From assembly GCA_905221195.1 (NCBI GenBank), contig CAJNCF010000003.1:1-64000 (forward strand): a DNA stretch of 64,000 bases, written 5' to 3'. The stretch is from a bacterium (GTDB lineage Bacteria; Bacillota; Bacilli; Lactobacillales; Streptococcaceae). Numbering within the stretch: position 1 is the first letter of the stretch; each line of letters begins with the position of its first letter. Both the position numbers and the translations under genes were made by a program. Below, one piece after another: positions 47,066 through 59,577 of the stretch. The notes beneath the pieces were generated by a model that saw only the letters and a list, made by a program, of their open reading frames with translations, was not told where the DNA came from and made no database searches.

Positions 47066-48061
47066 TCATTCCTTGTCTAGCAGGGGAATACGGATATCAA
47101 CCGCCAGTCCTTGCTTGGGAGCTGTCAAGAGTTGAACCGTTCCTGCCATATCTTCGACCCGCTCCTTGATGTTTCGCAATCCATAACTCAAGTCATCTAA
47201 ACTCCCTAACTGGAAACCAATCCCATTGTCCACCACCTTCAGCTGCAATTCAACATCTGTCTGATAGAGATAGACATCCAAACAAGATGCCTGGGCATGG
47301 CGAAGGGTATTGCTGATCAACTCCTGCAAAATACGGAAGATGTGCTCTTCAATCTTCTTGGGCAATTTAGACACATTCTGCTTGAGACTAACCTTGAGAT
47401 CACTCTTGTCCTCAAGCTCTTTTAAGAGGATTTGAATCCCCTCAATCAAACTCTTCTCTTCCAACTCAACAGGTCTCAAATGTAGGAGCAAGACCCGCAA
47501 ATCCTTCTGGGCAGTTTCTAAAATAGCTGTGACACTTTGCAACTGGATCTGCATCTTTTCTCTATCCAGTTTCAAAGCCTGCTGACTGACACCCGATAAA
47601 ATCATATGAGCCGCAAACAACTCCTGACTGACGGTATCGTGCAAATCCCGAGCAATGCGCTTTCGTTCTTTCTCGATGATTTCCTCTTCCTGAGTAAGAC
47701 TGTGATTTTCAGCTTTTTGAAGAGCCTCTGTCAAGAGGTTAAGTTTCCCTGACAAGGACTTGAAACTGGCATCCAAATCTGGATCTGAAACCTGAACCAC
47801 TTCTTTCCCTGCCAACAAACGCTTGATATTAGCCTGCATTTTTCTTAAAGAAAGTTCTTCCACACCTCGCCAAAACAGGGCTAAAAAACAGGTCATGGAC
47901 ATGCTGAATACCAACAACAAAAAGACAAATTTTTCTGTTTTTTCGACATCATGCAGGAAAATAGACCAGTCAAAATCAAGAATTTCCAGTAAACTGTGGG
48001 AGAGAAATAAGACAAATAGGAAGGAGGTAAGGGCAATGATTACATAAGCTTGTTTTTTCAT
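47066..48061 (-). CDS. liaS: LiaS/VraS-type sensor histidine kinase
   Basis: 331 residues: two membrane segments (about 6-24 and 45-63) with a very short external loop, then HisKA_3 domain with His141 in IARDLHDTVSQE, and an ATPase domain (QELISNTLRHAQA; DNGIGF). An intramembrane-sensing kinase for cell-envelope stress. It overlaps liaF by 4 nt. Confidence 0.9.
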   Translation of the reverse strand: MKKQAYVIIALTSFLFVLFLSHSLLEILDFDWSIFLHDVEKTEKFVFLLLVFSMSMTCFLALFWRGVEELSLRKMQANIKRLLAGKEVVQVSDPDLDASFKSLSGKLNLLTEALQKAENHSLTQEEEIIEKERKRIARDLHDTVSQELFAAHMILSGVSQQALKLDREKMQIQLQSVTAILETAQKDLRVLLLHLRPVELEEKSLIEGIQILLKELEDKSDLKVSLKQNVSKLPKKIEEHIFRILQELISNTLRHAQASCLDVYLYQTDVELQLKVVDNGIGFQLGSLDDLSYGLRNIKERVEDMAGTVQLLTAPKQGLAVDIRIPLLDKE

Positions 48062-48756
48062 CCTCTGACCACCTCAACATCCCCAATCATAGTGGTCAAG
48101 AGAATCTTGACACTCTTGTTACTCTTGAGATAGTCTCTTGTTTCCTGATGATAGTGTTCATTACGGAGAGCACGCTTGGGCTGATTAAAAAAAGTCAAAT
48201 CCCCATAGAGACAGTTAACACTGAGACTAACTTCCACATCTACAGGCACAATGATTTTAGTAGTTCCTATCATCTTTCTAAGGATAATGACATTGTCATG
48301 ATTGGTTAGAATCACCCTCTCCAGATGGATGGTGTCTTTACCCATAAGACGGAAAAGATTGATATCATCAAACTGACAAGTTTGGTAACTTGAAAAATGA
48401 TGGAGATTTCCAAACCAACGATTTTTCTCCTTCTTAACCGTCACCACCTCTTCAAACACCAAATTGGTCTGCTCCTTTTCCTTGTTCATCATCGGATAAA
48501 GAAGAAAGAGACTGTATATAACCGCAACAAAAATAGCTAAAATCACAAAAGGATTGAGCATAACGATGAAAAAGAAGAGAATGGTTGCCACCACCAACAG
48601 AAGATTATTGCCCTCTTTACCAGTGTAATAACGAATCAAAAGCAAAAAGAGGAATAGAATCAGCAGAAAACGTGAAAAATGCTCTGATACCATCAAAATC
48701 AGAGCTCCCGTCAACAGACAGGCTTCGATAAATAAAAAGATTTTAAATTTTCTCAT
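48058..48756 (-). CDS. liaF: LiaF-like regulator of the LiaRS system
   Basis: A 232-residue protein with several N-terminal membrane segments (about 5-90) and a C-terminal cytoplasmic LiaF-type domain (TTKIIVPVDVEVSLSVNCLYGDLTFF; ILLTTMIGDVEVVRG). LiaF homologues keep LiaS silent without stress. First gene of the three-gene operon. Confidence 0.85.
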   Translation of the reverse strand: MRKFKIFLFIEACLLTGALILMVSEHFSRFLLILFLFLLLIRYYTGKEGNNLLLVVATILFFFIVMLNPFVILAIFVAVIYSLFLLYPMMNKEKEQTNLVFEEVVTVKKEKNRWFGNLHHFSSYQTCQFDDINLFRLMGKDTIHLERVILTNHDNVIILRKMIGTTKIIVPVDVEVSLSVNCLYGDLTFFNQPKRALRNEHYHQETRDYLKSNKSVKILLTTMIGDVEVVRG

Positions 48757-48776
48757 AGGTTGATCCTCTCCCTTCT

Positions 48777-48785
48777 ATTTTATCA
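48777..48785 (-). promoter_or_regulatory. Extended -10 of liaFSR
   Basis: Minus-strand TGA-TAAAAT about 20 nt upstream of the liaF start; no clear -35. Confidence 0.5.
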
Positions 48786-48819
48786 CAATTCAAAAAAGTC
48801 ACCTCGGTCTGAAGATGGA

Positions 48820-50820
<2,001 letters not shown>

Positions 50821-50834
<14 letters not shown>

Positions 50835-51774
50835 CTTGACTCAAATCCTTTGTTTTTGACACAATCAAGCGATAACGCTGACTGAAGATTTCTGATAAAT
50901 GCTCCAAGTCTTTCTCCTGACAGAGGACCTTGACATTGGGACCAGCATCCATGGTAAAGTAGCAAGCTTCTCCTTGCTCACGGAGCTGGAGAACAAAGTC
51001 CATGGCTTCATAAGATGCATCGGTCAGATAAGAAAAAGCTGGTGATGCTGTTTTTGTCGTAGCGTGCATAGCAAGGGCATTTTTTTCAGTCAATTCCCCA
51101 ACCTTGGCAAAATCATTTTCTTTGAGATAAACTAGCATTTCCTGATAATCCTTCTCAGACTGGCGCACCCAGTCATCAAAGGTCGTCGAGGTTTCCACAC
51201 AAAGTTTCATTCCATCACGGCTAGAGATTGGTTTTTTCTTGTCCTCTAGCACCAACATAATCATAGCTAGTTTCAGGTCTGTCTCTACAGGGTAAATTTC
51301 TCCGCTATCTTTGTCCCAGGCACCTAATGGTCCATAAAAACTCCGAGAGGACGACCCTGAGGCAAACTTAGCCTCCTGTGCTAACTGACTTCTATCCAAT
51401 CCAAGCTTGAAATAAGCATTACAAGCCTTAACCAAAGCGGACAAACCGCTAGAACTTGAGGACAAGCCCGCTGCGGTAGGCATATTGTTTTGAGTATCAA
51501 TACGGACAAAGCCCTCACCAGCTGGACGGTAGCGGTCAATAATCTTGCTCATCTTGGTATGCTCGGCCTCATTTTGTAGCTGACCATTGATATAAAAGGC
51601 ATCAGCTATCGCATCCGTCGGTAGCGGCGACAAGGTCGTCTCAGTGTACATATTTTCCAAAGTCAGAGAAATACTGCTAGTAGCAGGCACCATCTCTTTT
51701 TCTTTTTTCTTTCCCCAATATTTGATAATAGCAATATTTGCGTAGGAACGTACTGTTACAGGCTCTCGATCCAT
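50821..51774 (-). CDS. mvaD: Diphosphomevalonate decarboxylase
   Basis: A 317-residue GHMP-superfamily enzyme that converts mevalonate diphosphate to IPP. Motifs: IIKYWGKKKEKEMVPATSSI, TAAGLSSSSSGLSAL, and SGSSSRSFYGPLGAW. It lies between mvaK1 (19-nt overlap) and mvaK2. Confidence 0.95.
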
Positions 51775-52634
51775 GTCTGAACAGCTCCTTTCTCTTCTAA
51801 TCTTTCTGCTAGTTCTTGAGCTTGAGTCAAATTGCTTGCCAAGGCTATGATACAGCCTCCAAGCCCACCACCGCTCATCTTGGCACCCAGAGCACCATGG
51901 CTCAGAGCCGTTTCTACCAGATGGTCTGCTTCAGGACTACTAACACCAATTTCTTTTAAATGTAAATGCGCTTGACTGAGGATTTGTCCCAGCCCTTCAG
52001 CATCTTTTCGTGAAATCGCATTCTCTGCCTGCTGGGTCAATTCTCCCAAGGCATGTAAAAACGGTAGGACATCCTTGCCCTTGTTTTGAACCACTTGGAT
52101 GGCTTCACGAGTATGACCATAAACGCCCGTATCGGCAATCACCAAATAGGCGGATAAATCCATCTCAAGCTCTGTAAATCCTACGTTCTTGATAAAGCGA
52201 ATAGGTTGGTCACTGAGACAGGTCTTAGCATCCAAACCACTAGGATTCATATGGGCAATCATCTCAGCCCGATTGACCAAGATTTCTAGTACATCATGAG
52301 GCAGATTTGCCTGATAGTAGTCAAAAACCGCACGAATGGCCGCTATGCTGATAGCAGCTGACGAACCCATTCCCCGTTTTTCAGGGATAGCCGAGTCAAT
52401 CTCACAGCGAATGCAGGCTTCTTTGATATCCAAATACTCCAGCGAAGCATAAACTGCCATGGACAAGGTATCCTCCTCATAGAGACGCCAAGAACTCGCT
52501 GCAGGAACTACCTTACAAGTCACCTCCACCTCCAAAAGAGGCAGGGAAATGGCAGGATAACCGTAAACGACCGCATGCTCCCCTATTAAAATTATTTTAC
52601 TATGTGCCTGACCGACACCAACTTTTTTTGTCAT
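51756..52634 (-). CDS. mvaK1: Mevalonate kinase
   Basis: A 292-residue GHMP kinase, the first committed kinase of the pathway. It begins GVGQAHSKIILIGEHAVVYG and has KRGMGSSAAISIAAIRAV and KMSGGGLGGCIIAL. First gene of the mvaK1-mvaD-mvaK2-fni operon. A BOX element lies 32 bp upstream of its start. HMG-CoA synthase and reductase genes are not in this window. Confidence 0.95.
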   Translation of the reverse strand: MTKKVGVGQAHSKIILIGEHAVVYGYPAISLPLLEVEVTCKVVPAASSWRLYEEDTLSMAVYASLEYLDIKEACIRCEIDSAIPEKRGMGSSAAISIAAIRAVFDYYQANLPHDVLEILVNRAEMIAHMNPSGLDAKTCLSDQPIRFIKNVGFTELEMDLSAYLVIADTGVYGHTREAIQVVQNKGKDVLPFLHALGELTQQAENAISRKDAEGLGQILSQAHLHLKEIGVSSPEADHLVETALSHGALGAKMSGGGLGGCIIALASNLTQAQELAERLEEKGAVQTWIESL

Positions 52635-52665
52635 GTTTTCCTTTTACTAGACGAAAAAGCCGTCT

Positions 52666-52771
52666 CATACTCAATGAAAATCAAAAAGCAAACTAGGAAG
52701 CTAGCCGCAGGCTGTACTTGAGTACGGTAAGGCGACGCTGACGTGGTTTGAAGAGATTTTCGAAGAGTATT
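52666..52771 (+). repeat. BOX element 3 (boxA-boxC type)
   Basis: A 106-bp copy with the same ends and core as the other two, with a few substitutions (AAAAAGCAAAC). It occupies the 5' region of mvaK1 and the 3' flank of a choline-binding protein gene. Confidence 0.92.
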
Positions 52772-52828
52772 ATTTTTTCCTACAAGTATTTATTCTCTCC
52801 TATCTATTCTATTATATTTTCACAAAAA

Positions 52829-52856
52829 AAGCGATTGTTTCCATTCACAATCGCTT
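52829..52856 (-). terminator. Terminator of the CbpC/CbpJ-like gene
   Basis: Arms AAGCGATTGT and ACAATCGCTT with an 8-nt loop. On the minus strand a TTTTTTT run follows. It starts 6 nt after the gene stop. Confidence 0.85.
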
Positions 52857-52862
52857 CTTTCA

Positions 52863-53804
52863 TTATTTAACCCATTCACCATTATAGTTGACGTAGTAGC
52901 CATCTACAGTGGTATTCACTGCCAAAGCACCTGAACTGTAAGCATAGTACCATTTGCCATTGACCTGGAACCAACCAGTTGCCATGGCTCCTGATGAACG
53001 AAGATAGTACCACTTGTTGCCAAGGTATTGCCAGTCCGTTTTCATATCACCATTTTCAGCATCTAAATAGTACCAAGTTGAACCTTCCTGATACCAGCCA
53101 GTTGCCATGGCTCCTGATGAACGGAGGTAGTACCACTTATTGCCCAGTTGTTTCCAACCAGTTTGCATGATACCAGTTTCTGAATCTAGATAGTACCAAG
53201 TTGAGTTGTCATTGGTCCAACCACGCACTAGCTCCCCAACCGTTAAACTGTCGATACGAGCATCGAAGCCACCACTCTTTTGTAAATAATACCAATGCCC
53301 CTCGTCATAAACCCAACCAGTTTTTAAGGTGTGATAGCTACGCTGATCTTCAAAATAATAGGTTCGTTTCTCTGCTGGGCTATCATATTGTTCCCCATGA
53401 TGTTTGTTGGTATTGGTAGCAGTTTTTGCTTCTAAAACTTGCTTACCAACAAATTCTTGTAGGACCCCATCTTGGTTAAAGTAGTACCATCTTGGCATTG
53501 GCATAGATTCTAATCTTAAACCATTTGGGTAAGGACCAATTGTACTACCTTTAGATGGAAACGGGATGTATTGCCAGCCAACAACCATCTCTCCTGATAC
53601 ATGATCAAAATAATAGGTTTTACCATCAATCACTCGCCAGGCCTTTTCTTTGATCTCCCCCTTCTTGTAGTAGGTTCTACCATTTTCTTGGACAAATTGC
53701 CAGCCTTCCGAATCAGCATCATCCGCCAATACTGCACTTGTCGCTAGCAAACCGAAGAAAAAGACTGCTAATGCGATTTGCATCAATTTTTTTATTATTT
53801 TCAT
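52863..53804 (-). CDS. Choline-binding protein of the CbpC/CbpF/CbpJ family
   Basis: 313 residues from MKIIKKLMQIAL (GGAGG upstream; a longer in-frame start lacks a site). Signal peptide ends VLA/DDA. The body is nearly all choline-binding repeats: atypical ones at the start (SEGWQFVQENGRTYYKKG), a central modified stretch, then classic GWxxxxxKWYYLRSSGAMATGW units. It ends VDGYYVNYNGEWVK. From memory this resembles pneumococcal CbpC/CbpF/CbpJ and lies in the cbpC/cbpJ position between ritR and the mevalonate genes. CbpF-type proteins modulate the autolysin LytC; that role here is inference. Confidence 0.87.
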   Translation of the reverse strand: MKIIKKLMQIALAVFFFGLLATSAVLADDADSEGWQFVQENGRTYYKKGEIKEKAWRVIDGKTYYFDHVSGEMVVGWQYIPFPSKGSTIGPYPNGLRLESMPMPRWYYFNQDGVLQEFVGKQVLEAKTATNTNKHHGEQYDSPAEKRTYYFEDQRSYHTLKTGWVYDEGHWYYLQKSGGFDARIDSLTVGELVRGWTNDNSTWYYLDSETGIMQTGWKQLGNKWYYLRSSGAMATGWYQEGSTWYYLDAENGDMKTDWQYLGNKWYYLRSSGAMATGWFQVNGKWYYAYSSGALAVNTTVDGYYVNYNGEWVK

Positions 53805-53904
53805 TAGACCTATCCTCCATAACTGATTATAGCAAAGGCCAAAACGCATGTCAACATATAGAGCACCCCTCGAAAAAAGCAGTTACAAAACTGCAACTGC
53901 TTTT

Positions 53905-54594
53905 CTATTCTTGCATGGTGTAACCAACACCACGCACGGTTTTAATGTAGCTTTTTTGACCTTTTACATCAAGCTTGCTACGTAGATAACGGATATAAAC
54001 ATCCACGATATTGGTTTCGGTCGCACTTTCATACTTCCAGACACTTTCCAACAACTGCTCACGAGTCAGAACTTTCTTGCTTCCCATAAGAGTAGCCAAA
54101 AGGTCATACTCACGGCGCGTCAGAGCAATCATCTCCTCGCCACGATAAACGGTATGATGTTCTACATCCATACGCAGATTGCGGTAAGACGTTGGTACCT
54201 TCATCTGACTACAGTGTTGATCGATAAAGTCCCGACCTCGGAAAATCGCTGAAATACGAGCCACCAAATTATCAATAATAACTGGCTTATAGATGTAAGA
54301 AACGGCAAAGCGTTGGATTGTCTCAAGCTGGTCTTGCAATTCTTCACGATGGTCCAAGACCATGATGACTGAAGCTGGCTTAGTCCGACTCAGCTTATCT
54401 GCAAAATCCTGGGCTGTCATATCTCCCAGATGAGCATTCAATAAAATCAAGTCATAGTCTGTCTGAAGAGCCATGGAGAGGGCTTTTTGCCCCTCCTCAA
54501 CCTGATCAACTCGGTATTGCTCTTTTTGGAGTTCCAAACTTAAAAAATGAGCTAGATTTCTTTCTTTCTCAAGTAATAAAATCCGTTTCCCCAT
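53905..54594 (-). CDS. ritR: Orphan atypical response regulator RitR
   Basis: A 229-residue OmpR-like regulator whose receiver has Asn53 instead of the phosphorylatable aspartate (LILLNAHLGDM). Cys128 lies between receiver and DNA-binding domain (FIDQHCSQMK), matching the cysteine described as a redox switch in pneumococcal RitR. The winged-helix domain is intact (TRREYDLLATLMG; YIKTVRGVGYTMQE). RitR represses iron uptake and governs oxidative-stress genes. It lies 11 nt downstream of gnd. Confidence 0.93.
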   Translation of the reverse strand: MGKRILLLEKERNLAHFLSLELQKEQYRVDQVEEGQKALSMALQTDYDLILLNAHLGDMTAQDFADKLSRTKPASVIMVLDHREELQDQLETIQRFAVSYIYKPVIIDNLVARISAIFRGRDFIDQHCSQMKVPTSYRNLRMDVEHHTVYRGEEMIALTRREYDLLATLMGSKKVLTREQLLESVWKYESATETNIVDVYIRYLRSKLDVKGQKSYIKTVRGVGYTMQE

Positions 54595-54605
54595 GGCAGA
54601 CCTAC

Positions 54606-56030
54606 TTATTTTTCGTCATACCAAGAGTAGTGGAATGTTCCTTCTTTGTCTTTACGTTGGTAAGTGTGGGCACCAAAGTAGTCACGTTGCGCTTGGATCA
54701 AGTTAGCTGGAAGGTCAGCTGAACGGTAGCTATCAAAGTAAGTAATAGCTGCTGAGAAAGTTGGCACTGGTACACCAGCTTGAACCGCAAGAGCTACGAT
54801 ATCACGCACTGCTTGTTGGTACTTAGCAGTAACATCCAAGAAGTACTCATCCAAAAGAAGGTTAGCAAGGTCTGCATCACGGTTGTAAGCATCTGTAATC
54901 TTTTGCAAGAAACGAGAACGAATGATACATCCATCACGCCAGATAGATGCGATGTCTGCAAATGGCAAGTTCCAGTTGTTTTCTTTAGAAGCTACACGCA
55001 ATTGAGCAAAACCTTGTGCATATGAAATGATTTTTGAGAAGTAAAGGGCTTGACGGATTTTTTCAATCAACTCAGCCTTGTCTCCTTCAAATTTGAAGGC
55101 AGCTGGTTTTGGAAGAACCTTGCTAGCATGTACACGTTCTTCTTTGTAAGTTGAAATGTAACGTGCAAATACTGACTCAGTAATGAGTGACAATGGTACA
55201 CCAAGGTCAAGTGATGATTGACTAGTCCATTTACCAGTTCCCTTGTTACCTGCGGCATCAAGGATGTAGTCTACGATTGGTCCATCTTGGCCTTCATCGT
55301 CTTTACGGCTCAAGATATCAGCTGTGATTTCAATCAAGTAGCTGTCCAATTCACCCTTGTTCCACTCAGTAAAGATTTCAGCCATATCTTCTGCAGAAAG
55401 GCCTAGCAAGTGTTGCATCAAGTCATAGCTTTCTGCGATCAATTGCATATCCCCGTACTCGATACCGTTGTGAACCATTTTCACATAGTGACCAGCTCCA
55501 TCAGGACCGATGTAAGTCACACATGGTTTGCCATCTTCTGGTGCTTTAGCTGAGATTTCTTCAAGAACATCCGCAACCAATTCGTAGGCTTCTTTTTGTC
55601 CACCAGGCATGATAGAAGGGCCTTCAAGGGCACCTTTTTCACCACCAGAAACTCCAGTACCGATAAAGTTGATACCTGAGTTTGCCAATTCTTCATTACG
55701 ACGGATAGTATCTTTGTAGAAAGTGTTTCCTCCGTCAATCAAGATGTCACCCTTGTCAAGGTGCGGAAGAAGGGCTTGAATTGTAGCATCTGTACCAGGT
55801 CCAGCTTGAACCATCAACATGATACGACGAGGTTTTTCGATTGAGTTTACAAAACTTTCAACGTCATAGCTTGGTACAAAGTTCTTTTCAGGATGGCAAG
55901 CAATTACATCTTCAGTTTTTTCTTTACTACGGTTGTAGATAGCAACTGTGTAACCACGAGATTCAATATTAAGGGCAAGGTTACGACCCATTACGGCCAT
56001 ACCCACGACACCAAAGTTAGCTTTTGTCAT
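54606..56030 (-). CDS. gnd: 6-phosphogluconate dehydrogenase (decarboxylating)
   Basis: A 474-residue oxidative pentose-phosphate enzyme making ribulose 5-phosphate, CO2 and NADPH. NADP-binding [15 protein letters not shown] at the N-terminus, [21 protein letters not shown] and the catalytic [13 protein letters not shown]. Start set at MTKANFG, with GAGGAG about 7 nt upstream. The longer open frame upstream is not supported. It forms an operon with ritR, as in pneumococcus. Confidence 0.96.
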   Translation of the reverse strand: MTKANFGVVGMAVMGRNLALNIESRGYTVAIYNRSKEKTEDVIACHPEKNFVPSYDVESFVNSIEKPRRIMLMVQAGPGTDATIQALLPHLDKGDILIDGGNTFYKDTIRRNEELANSGINFIGTGVSGGEKGALEGPSIMPGGQKEAYELVADVLEEISAKAPEDGKPCVTYIGPDGAGHYVKMVHNGIEYGDMQLIAESYDLMQHLLGLSAEDMAEIFTEWNKGELDSYLIEITADILSRKDDEGQDGPIVDYILDAAGNKGTGKWTSQSSLDLGVPLSLITESVFARYISTYKEERVHASKVLPKPAAFKFEGDKAELIEKIRQALYFSKIISYAQGFAQLRVASKENNWNLPFADIASIWRDGCIIRSRFLQKITDAYNRDADLANLLLDEYFLDVTAKYQQAVRDIVALAVQAGVPVPTFSAAITYFDSYRSADLPANLIQAQRDYFGAHTYQRKDKEGTFHYSWYDEK

Positions 56031-56105
56031 TTGACACTCCTCTTGTTTGATTTGTTTTATTTTATCATTTTTACTTTTGAAAAGAAAGAATTTTGTAACG
56101 ACCAC

Positions 56106-57518
56106 TTAGTAGTCCAAGTCATCCGCATGTCCAGAACCATTTCCAACAAAGTATCCTGTCTTACAGTTAAGGGTAAAGAGATAGGTTCCATCTGGCTTGT
56201 AAAGGTTGTAATAACCATTGCCATTAACGATATTGACACGTTCGAGGATGTATTGGTTGCCAGTGATATAACCACGTGAACGTGAAGTCTCTAGAATTTG
56301 TTCCAAGACACCATCCGCGAAATCCCAGGCAGAGTTGTTACTATCATCAATAACAGATTGGTTGTAGGCAACACGACTGGCACTTCTTTGAACAGTAACT
56401 CCCGCACTTGATACGCCCATATTGACTTCACTACGAGAACTTCTAGTCTCATTTGAGGCCGTATTTGAACTACTTGGTTTTGTCTCACTTGTCGTATTTG
56501 AGCTGGCTTGACTTGAGTTTGAACTGCTAGTTTGACTTGAGCTTGAGCTTGAAGCACTTGTTTGCTGGCTCTTACCAAGGCTGATAGCCTTATCTAGCAC
56601 TTTATCAAGCTCCGTATTCCCAGTTTTAATATCTGTAAATTTAGCGTCAGATTTAGCTTTTGCATTGGTATCCAAAACACCATCAACAATAGCTGGTTTT
56701 TCAAATTTTGCATTAACATCTTGAATGGCCTTGATTTGCGTTGCCAGACTATCATACTTAGATTTGGCAAGCGTATGTTCACGACTACCTTCCAGCTTAT
56801 CAAGCAGGGTCTTCAGTTGGCTCAACTTATCAAACTGGCTATTTTTCAAAGCCGTTTTATTGCTATCTGTGTAGAAAGTATCATATAAATTATTAAATTC
56901 TTCCACTTCTGCCTGCGAGTTTGTGGTTGATTGAGAAGTCTGAATTTCCTTGGTTGAACGTGCTACTTGACGATAGACATAATAAGCAGTTCCAAGGATA
57001 AGAACAGCTAAGGCTGCTAGAACCCCATAAATCACCCATTTCTTCTTACTTTTTTCATCTTCACTATCCGTTACTCGAGAAAATGTTGGAACTTCTTCTC
57101 CAAACAATTGTATTTCTTCAGTCTCAAATTCTTCGGCAAGAGGAGCTTCTGAAACGCGTGTGAATTCTAGATCATCAAACTGACTCAATTCATTTTCTAG
57201 TTCTGGAGAAGTTACTCCTGTTTCGTCACGAAGCTCTTGAAGTAAATTATCCAGAGTCTGGGGTTGCTCTACCTCTGCCTCTTCTTTTTCGACTAACTCC
57301 TCTTTTTTGTATTGGCGGGTCTCAAACTTATCTGCCTCAATTTCATCCTTATGTTGCTTGACATACTTATCCAAAATGGAATCTTCAGGTAGGATTCCTG
57401 CTTCCACTTCTTCATTTTTACGCATAGCTTGTCCAACTGTTAGCTCTTTGGCATCATCAAAATCAAACCGCGCTTCTTGACCTTCTTTTTTATGACGATT
57501 CCGTCTTTTCTTACTCAT
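56106..57518 (-). CDS. mapZ: Mid-cell-anchored division protein MapZ (LocZ)
   Basis: 470 residues: a charged cytoplasmic region (1-159), one membrane segment (about 161-182), an extracellular helical domain, a serine-rich linker (about 325-365) and a C-terminal beta domain ending GHADDLDY. This architecture and the position near gpsB match pneumococcal MapZ, which marks future division sites and positions FtsZ. Thr67 (FETRQY), a StkP phosphosite in pneumococcus, is present, whereas residue 78 is lysine in this numbering. The gene follows the methyltransferase gene by 12 nt. Confidence 0.9.
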   Translation of the reverse strand: MSKKRRNRHKKEGQEARFDFDDAKELTVGQAMRKNEEVEAGILPEDSILDKYVKQHKDEIEADKFETRQYKKEELVEKEEAEVEQPQTLDNLLQELRDETGVTSPELENELSQFDDLEFTRVSEAPLAEEFETEEIQLFGEEVPTFSRVTDSEDEKSKKKWVIYGVLAALAVLILGTAYYVYRQVARSTKEIQTSQSTTNSQAEVEEFNNLYDTFYTDSNKTALKNSQFDKLSQLKTLLDKLEGSREHTLAKSKYDSLATQIKAIQDVNAKFEKPAIVDGVLDTNAKAKSDAKFTDIKTGNTELDKVLDKAISLGKSQQTSASSSSSSQTSSSNSSQASSNTTSETKPSSSNTASNETRSSRSEVNMGVSSAGVTVQRSASRVAYNQSVIDDSNNSAWDFADGVLEQILETSRSRGYITGNQYILERVNIVNGNGYYNLYKPDGTYLFTLNCKTGYFVGNGSGHADDLDY

Positions 57519-57530
57519 GAGTTTTCCTTT

Positions 57531-58688
57531 CTACTTTACTTCCTGGCGTTTAACACGCTGACCAAAATATTGATATAAATCAACTTTTAAGGTTCCATTG
57601 TACAACTTACGTTTCTTATCCGCCTGACTACCGTACTTGGCCTCAAAGGCTTCATCGCTGGTTAGGATAAATTTGCTCCAAGTTTTCAGCGGTGCAAATA
57701 CTTGCCCCATTTCGGCATAAAGCTTGGTGACCCCTGCATCATCTGACAAACGTTCCCCATAAGGCGGATTAGAGATAATCACCCCATTGATCTTATCGGA
57801 ACGTAAATCCTGCACGCGCATCTGCTTAAAGGTAATATCTCCTGCAACCCCTGCTGCCTGGGCATTGGCCTTTGCAATTTCCACCATGCGAGCATCAATA
57901 TCACAGCCCATAATATCTAGTTCCAACTCACGATCTACTTTCTTAGCTGCCTCTGTGCGAACTTCTTGGATTAAACGATCGCTAATCCAATTCCATTCCT
58001 CAAAGGCAAAGGAGCGACGAAGACCAGGCGCCATCTTTCTGGCAATCATAACCGCTTCAATACAGAAAGTCCCCGAACCACAGGTCGGATCAATCAAAGG
58101 CTTGTCTGGATACCAGTTAGAAAGTTGTAAAATAGCTGACGCCATGTTTTCCTTGATAGGAGCTCCACCTTTTTCGGTACGATAACCACGTTTAAAGAGA
58201 CTGGAGCCTGTCGTATCAATCATGACAGTTGCCACATCTTTGAGAATAGATACCTCAATCTTAAATTCGGGACCAGTTTCCATCAGAGGAACACCTTCTG
58301 GACGAGCATAGTGTTTCTGCAATTTCTTAACAACAGCCTTCTTTGAAATAGCCTGTACACTTGGTTCATTGTGTAGTTTAGATTTAACACATTTAGCTTT
58401 TGAAATCGGGAACCGAGCTCCAAGTGGTAAATAATTTTCCCAATCTAGGGCAAATACTCCCTGAAACAGCTCCTCAAAAGTCTTAGCAGGGAATGTGCCT
58501 ACAATAATCTTGATACGGTCTGCTGCTCGAAGCCAGAGGTTAGTTTCGATAATGGCTCTTGCATCTCCTTGAAAACGAACACGGCCGTTTTCAACCTGAC
58601 AATCATAGCCCAACTCTCGCACTTCTCGTCCCACAACAGCTTCAAGACCCGCTGCAGCAGTCGCGATTAAATTAAATTCTTTTTTCAT
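57531..58688 (-). CDS. THUMP-domain class I rRNA methyltransferase (RlmL/YpsC-like)
   Basis: A 385-residue protein with an N-terminal ferredoxin-like and THUMP region (about 1-160) and a Rossmann methyltransferase domain with DPTCGSGTFCIEA and NPPYGERL, the signature of N2-guanine or N6-adenine methylation. Homologues act on 23S rRNA. It is often mis-annotated as a DNA N6-adenine methylase. First of a run with mapZ; rnpB lies upstream. Confidence 0.9.
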   Translation of the reverse strand: MKKEFNLIATAAAGLEAVVGREVRELGYDCQVENGRVRFQGDARAIIETNLWLRAADRIKIIVGTFPAKTFEELFQGVFALDWENYLPLGARFPISKAKCVKSKLHNEPSVQAISKKAVVKKLQKHYARPEGVPLMETGPEFKIEVSILKDVATVMIDTTGSSLFKRGYRTEKGGAPIKENMASAILQLSNWYPDKPLIDPTCGSGTFCIEAVMIARKMAPGLRRSFAFEEWNWISDRLIQEVRTEAAKKVDRELELDIMGCDIDARMVEIAKANAQAAGVAGDITFKQMRVQDLRSDKINGVIISNPPYGERLSDDAGVTKLYAEMGQVFAPLKTWSKFILTSDEAFEAKYGSQADKKRKLYNGTLKVDLYQYFGQRVKRQEVK

Positions 58689-58730
58689 GTTACAGTCTTA
58701 TAAGACCTTTCTATATGTCCACTTTAAAAA

Positions 58731-58760
58731 ATGAGGTTGAGAAAGTTTTCTCAGCCCCAA
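58731..58760 (-). terminator. rnpB terminator
   Basis: Minus-strand GGGGCTGAGAAA and TTTCTCAACCTC arms, then ATTTTTT. Confidence 0.75.
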
Positions 58761-58766
58761 CCTATA

Positions 58767-59159
58767 TGCAATTTTCTATAAGCCATGTTTTGTTCCAGAA
58801 GTGACTAGGACCACTTCCTTCGATAATCATCTGTCTACCACTAACAGCATAGAGCTGATAGCAGTCAGAGTACTACGTTCGTTTCCGTGCACTCCATGCC
58901 CCGACCAAAATTTGGGTTGCTAGCTTGAGGGGTTTACCGCGTTCCACTCTCTCCGTTTCCAGAAAGACTCCGTCACTGTGGCACTTTCAAGCCTACTCTG
59001 ACCTATCCAAAGACTTAGCCATTTCAACTGCCGTAACGATTTCTCGTCCCTAGGCTTATGAGTTCACCTAGCACAAACACTACAGGCATCACAGCCTGTG
59101 CTAGCATGGACTTTCCTCATGAAAAGAAATTCTCTCCACGCGATTATCCAAAAATTGCA
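58767..59159 (-). ncRNA. rnpB: RNase P RNA (class B)
   Basis: About 390 nt. The ends pair through TGCAATTTT and AAAATTGCA (P1). Conserved pieces on the minus strand include GAGGAAAGTCCATGCTAGCAC near the 5' end, GGTAAACCCCTCAAGCTAGCAA, and CAGATGATTATCGAAGGAA near the 3' end. It is the catalytic subunit that removes tRNA 5' leaders. It lies between gpsB and the methyltransferase gene, as in pneumococcus. The exact 5' end is approximate. Confidence 0.93.
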
Positions 59160-59175
59160 CTTTTCAAATAAGCTC

Positions 59176-59505
59176 TTATAGATCAGAGTTATCTAAAATT
59201 TGTTTACCAAACACTTCTTTTTCGAGACGATTCAAGCGCTTCAAAATATCAAAATTCGTCATAGAGCTTGTAGTTGCCGCTTCAAGAGGCTCTGCTTGAA
59301 CTGGTGAAGGTTTCGGTTTACGAGCTAATTCTTCCTTCAACTCTGCAATTTCTTGACGGAGAGACTTGACTAGGGCAGCATATGTTTCATAGTCCTTGAT
59401 GACATCGTCCAAAAATTCATCAACTTCAACCTTACTATACCCGCGGACTTCACGTCCAAACTCTTGTTCAAAAATATCTTTTGCTGAAAAAATAATACTT
59501 GCCAT
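59176..59505 (-). CDS. gpsB: Cell division regulator GpsB
   Basis: A 109-residue DivIVA-related protein. The N-terminal lipid-binding segment ([21 protein letters not shown]) is followed by a coiled coil (about 30-65) and a C-terminal helix ([17 protein letters not shown]). It coordinates septal and peripheral wall synthesis with StkP and PBP2a in pneumococcus. Start set at MASIIF because GGAGAG lies upstream. It neighbours other division genes (mapZ, pbp1A). Confidence 0.93.
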   Translation of the reverse strand: MASIIFSAKDIFEQEFGREVRGYSKVEVDEFLDDVIKDYETYAALVKSLRQEIAELKEELARKPKPSPVQAEPLEAATTSSMTNFDILKRLNRLEKEVFGKQILDNSDL

Positions 59506-59577
59506 CTCTCTCTCCATTCTCGATTTCTAATAGTATTATTATATAAAAAAAGGCAAACAAAAATCAAGGTCAAAGGC

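Noticed and set aside
57531..58688. DNA adenine methylase of a restriction system
   Set aside because: The THUMP domain and NPPYGERL motif place it with rRNA methyltransferases; no restriction gene is nearby.
58689..59175. Missing gene in the 487-bp gap between gpsB and the methyltransferase gene
   Set aside because: The gap is filled by RNase P RNA and its terminator.
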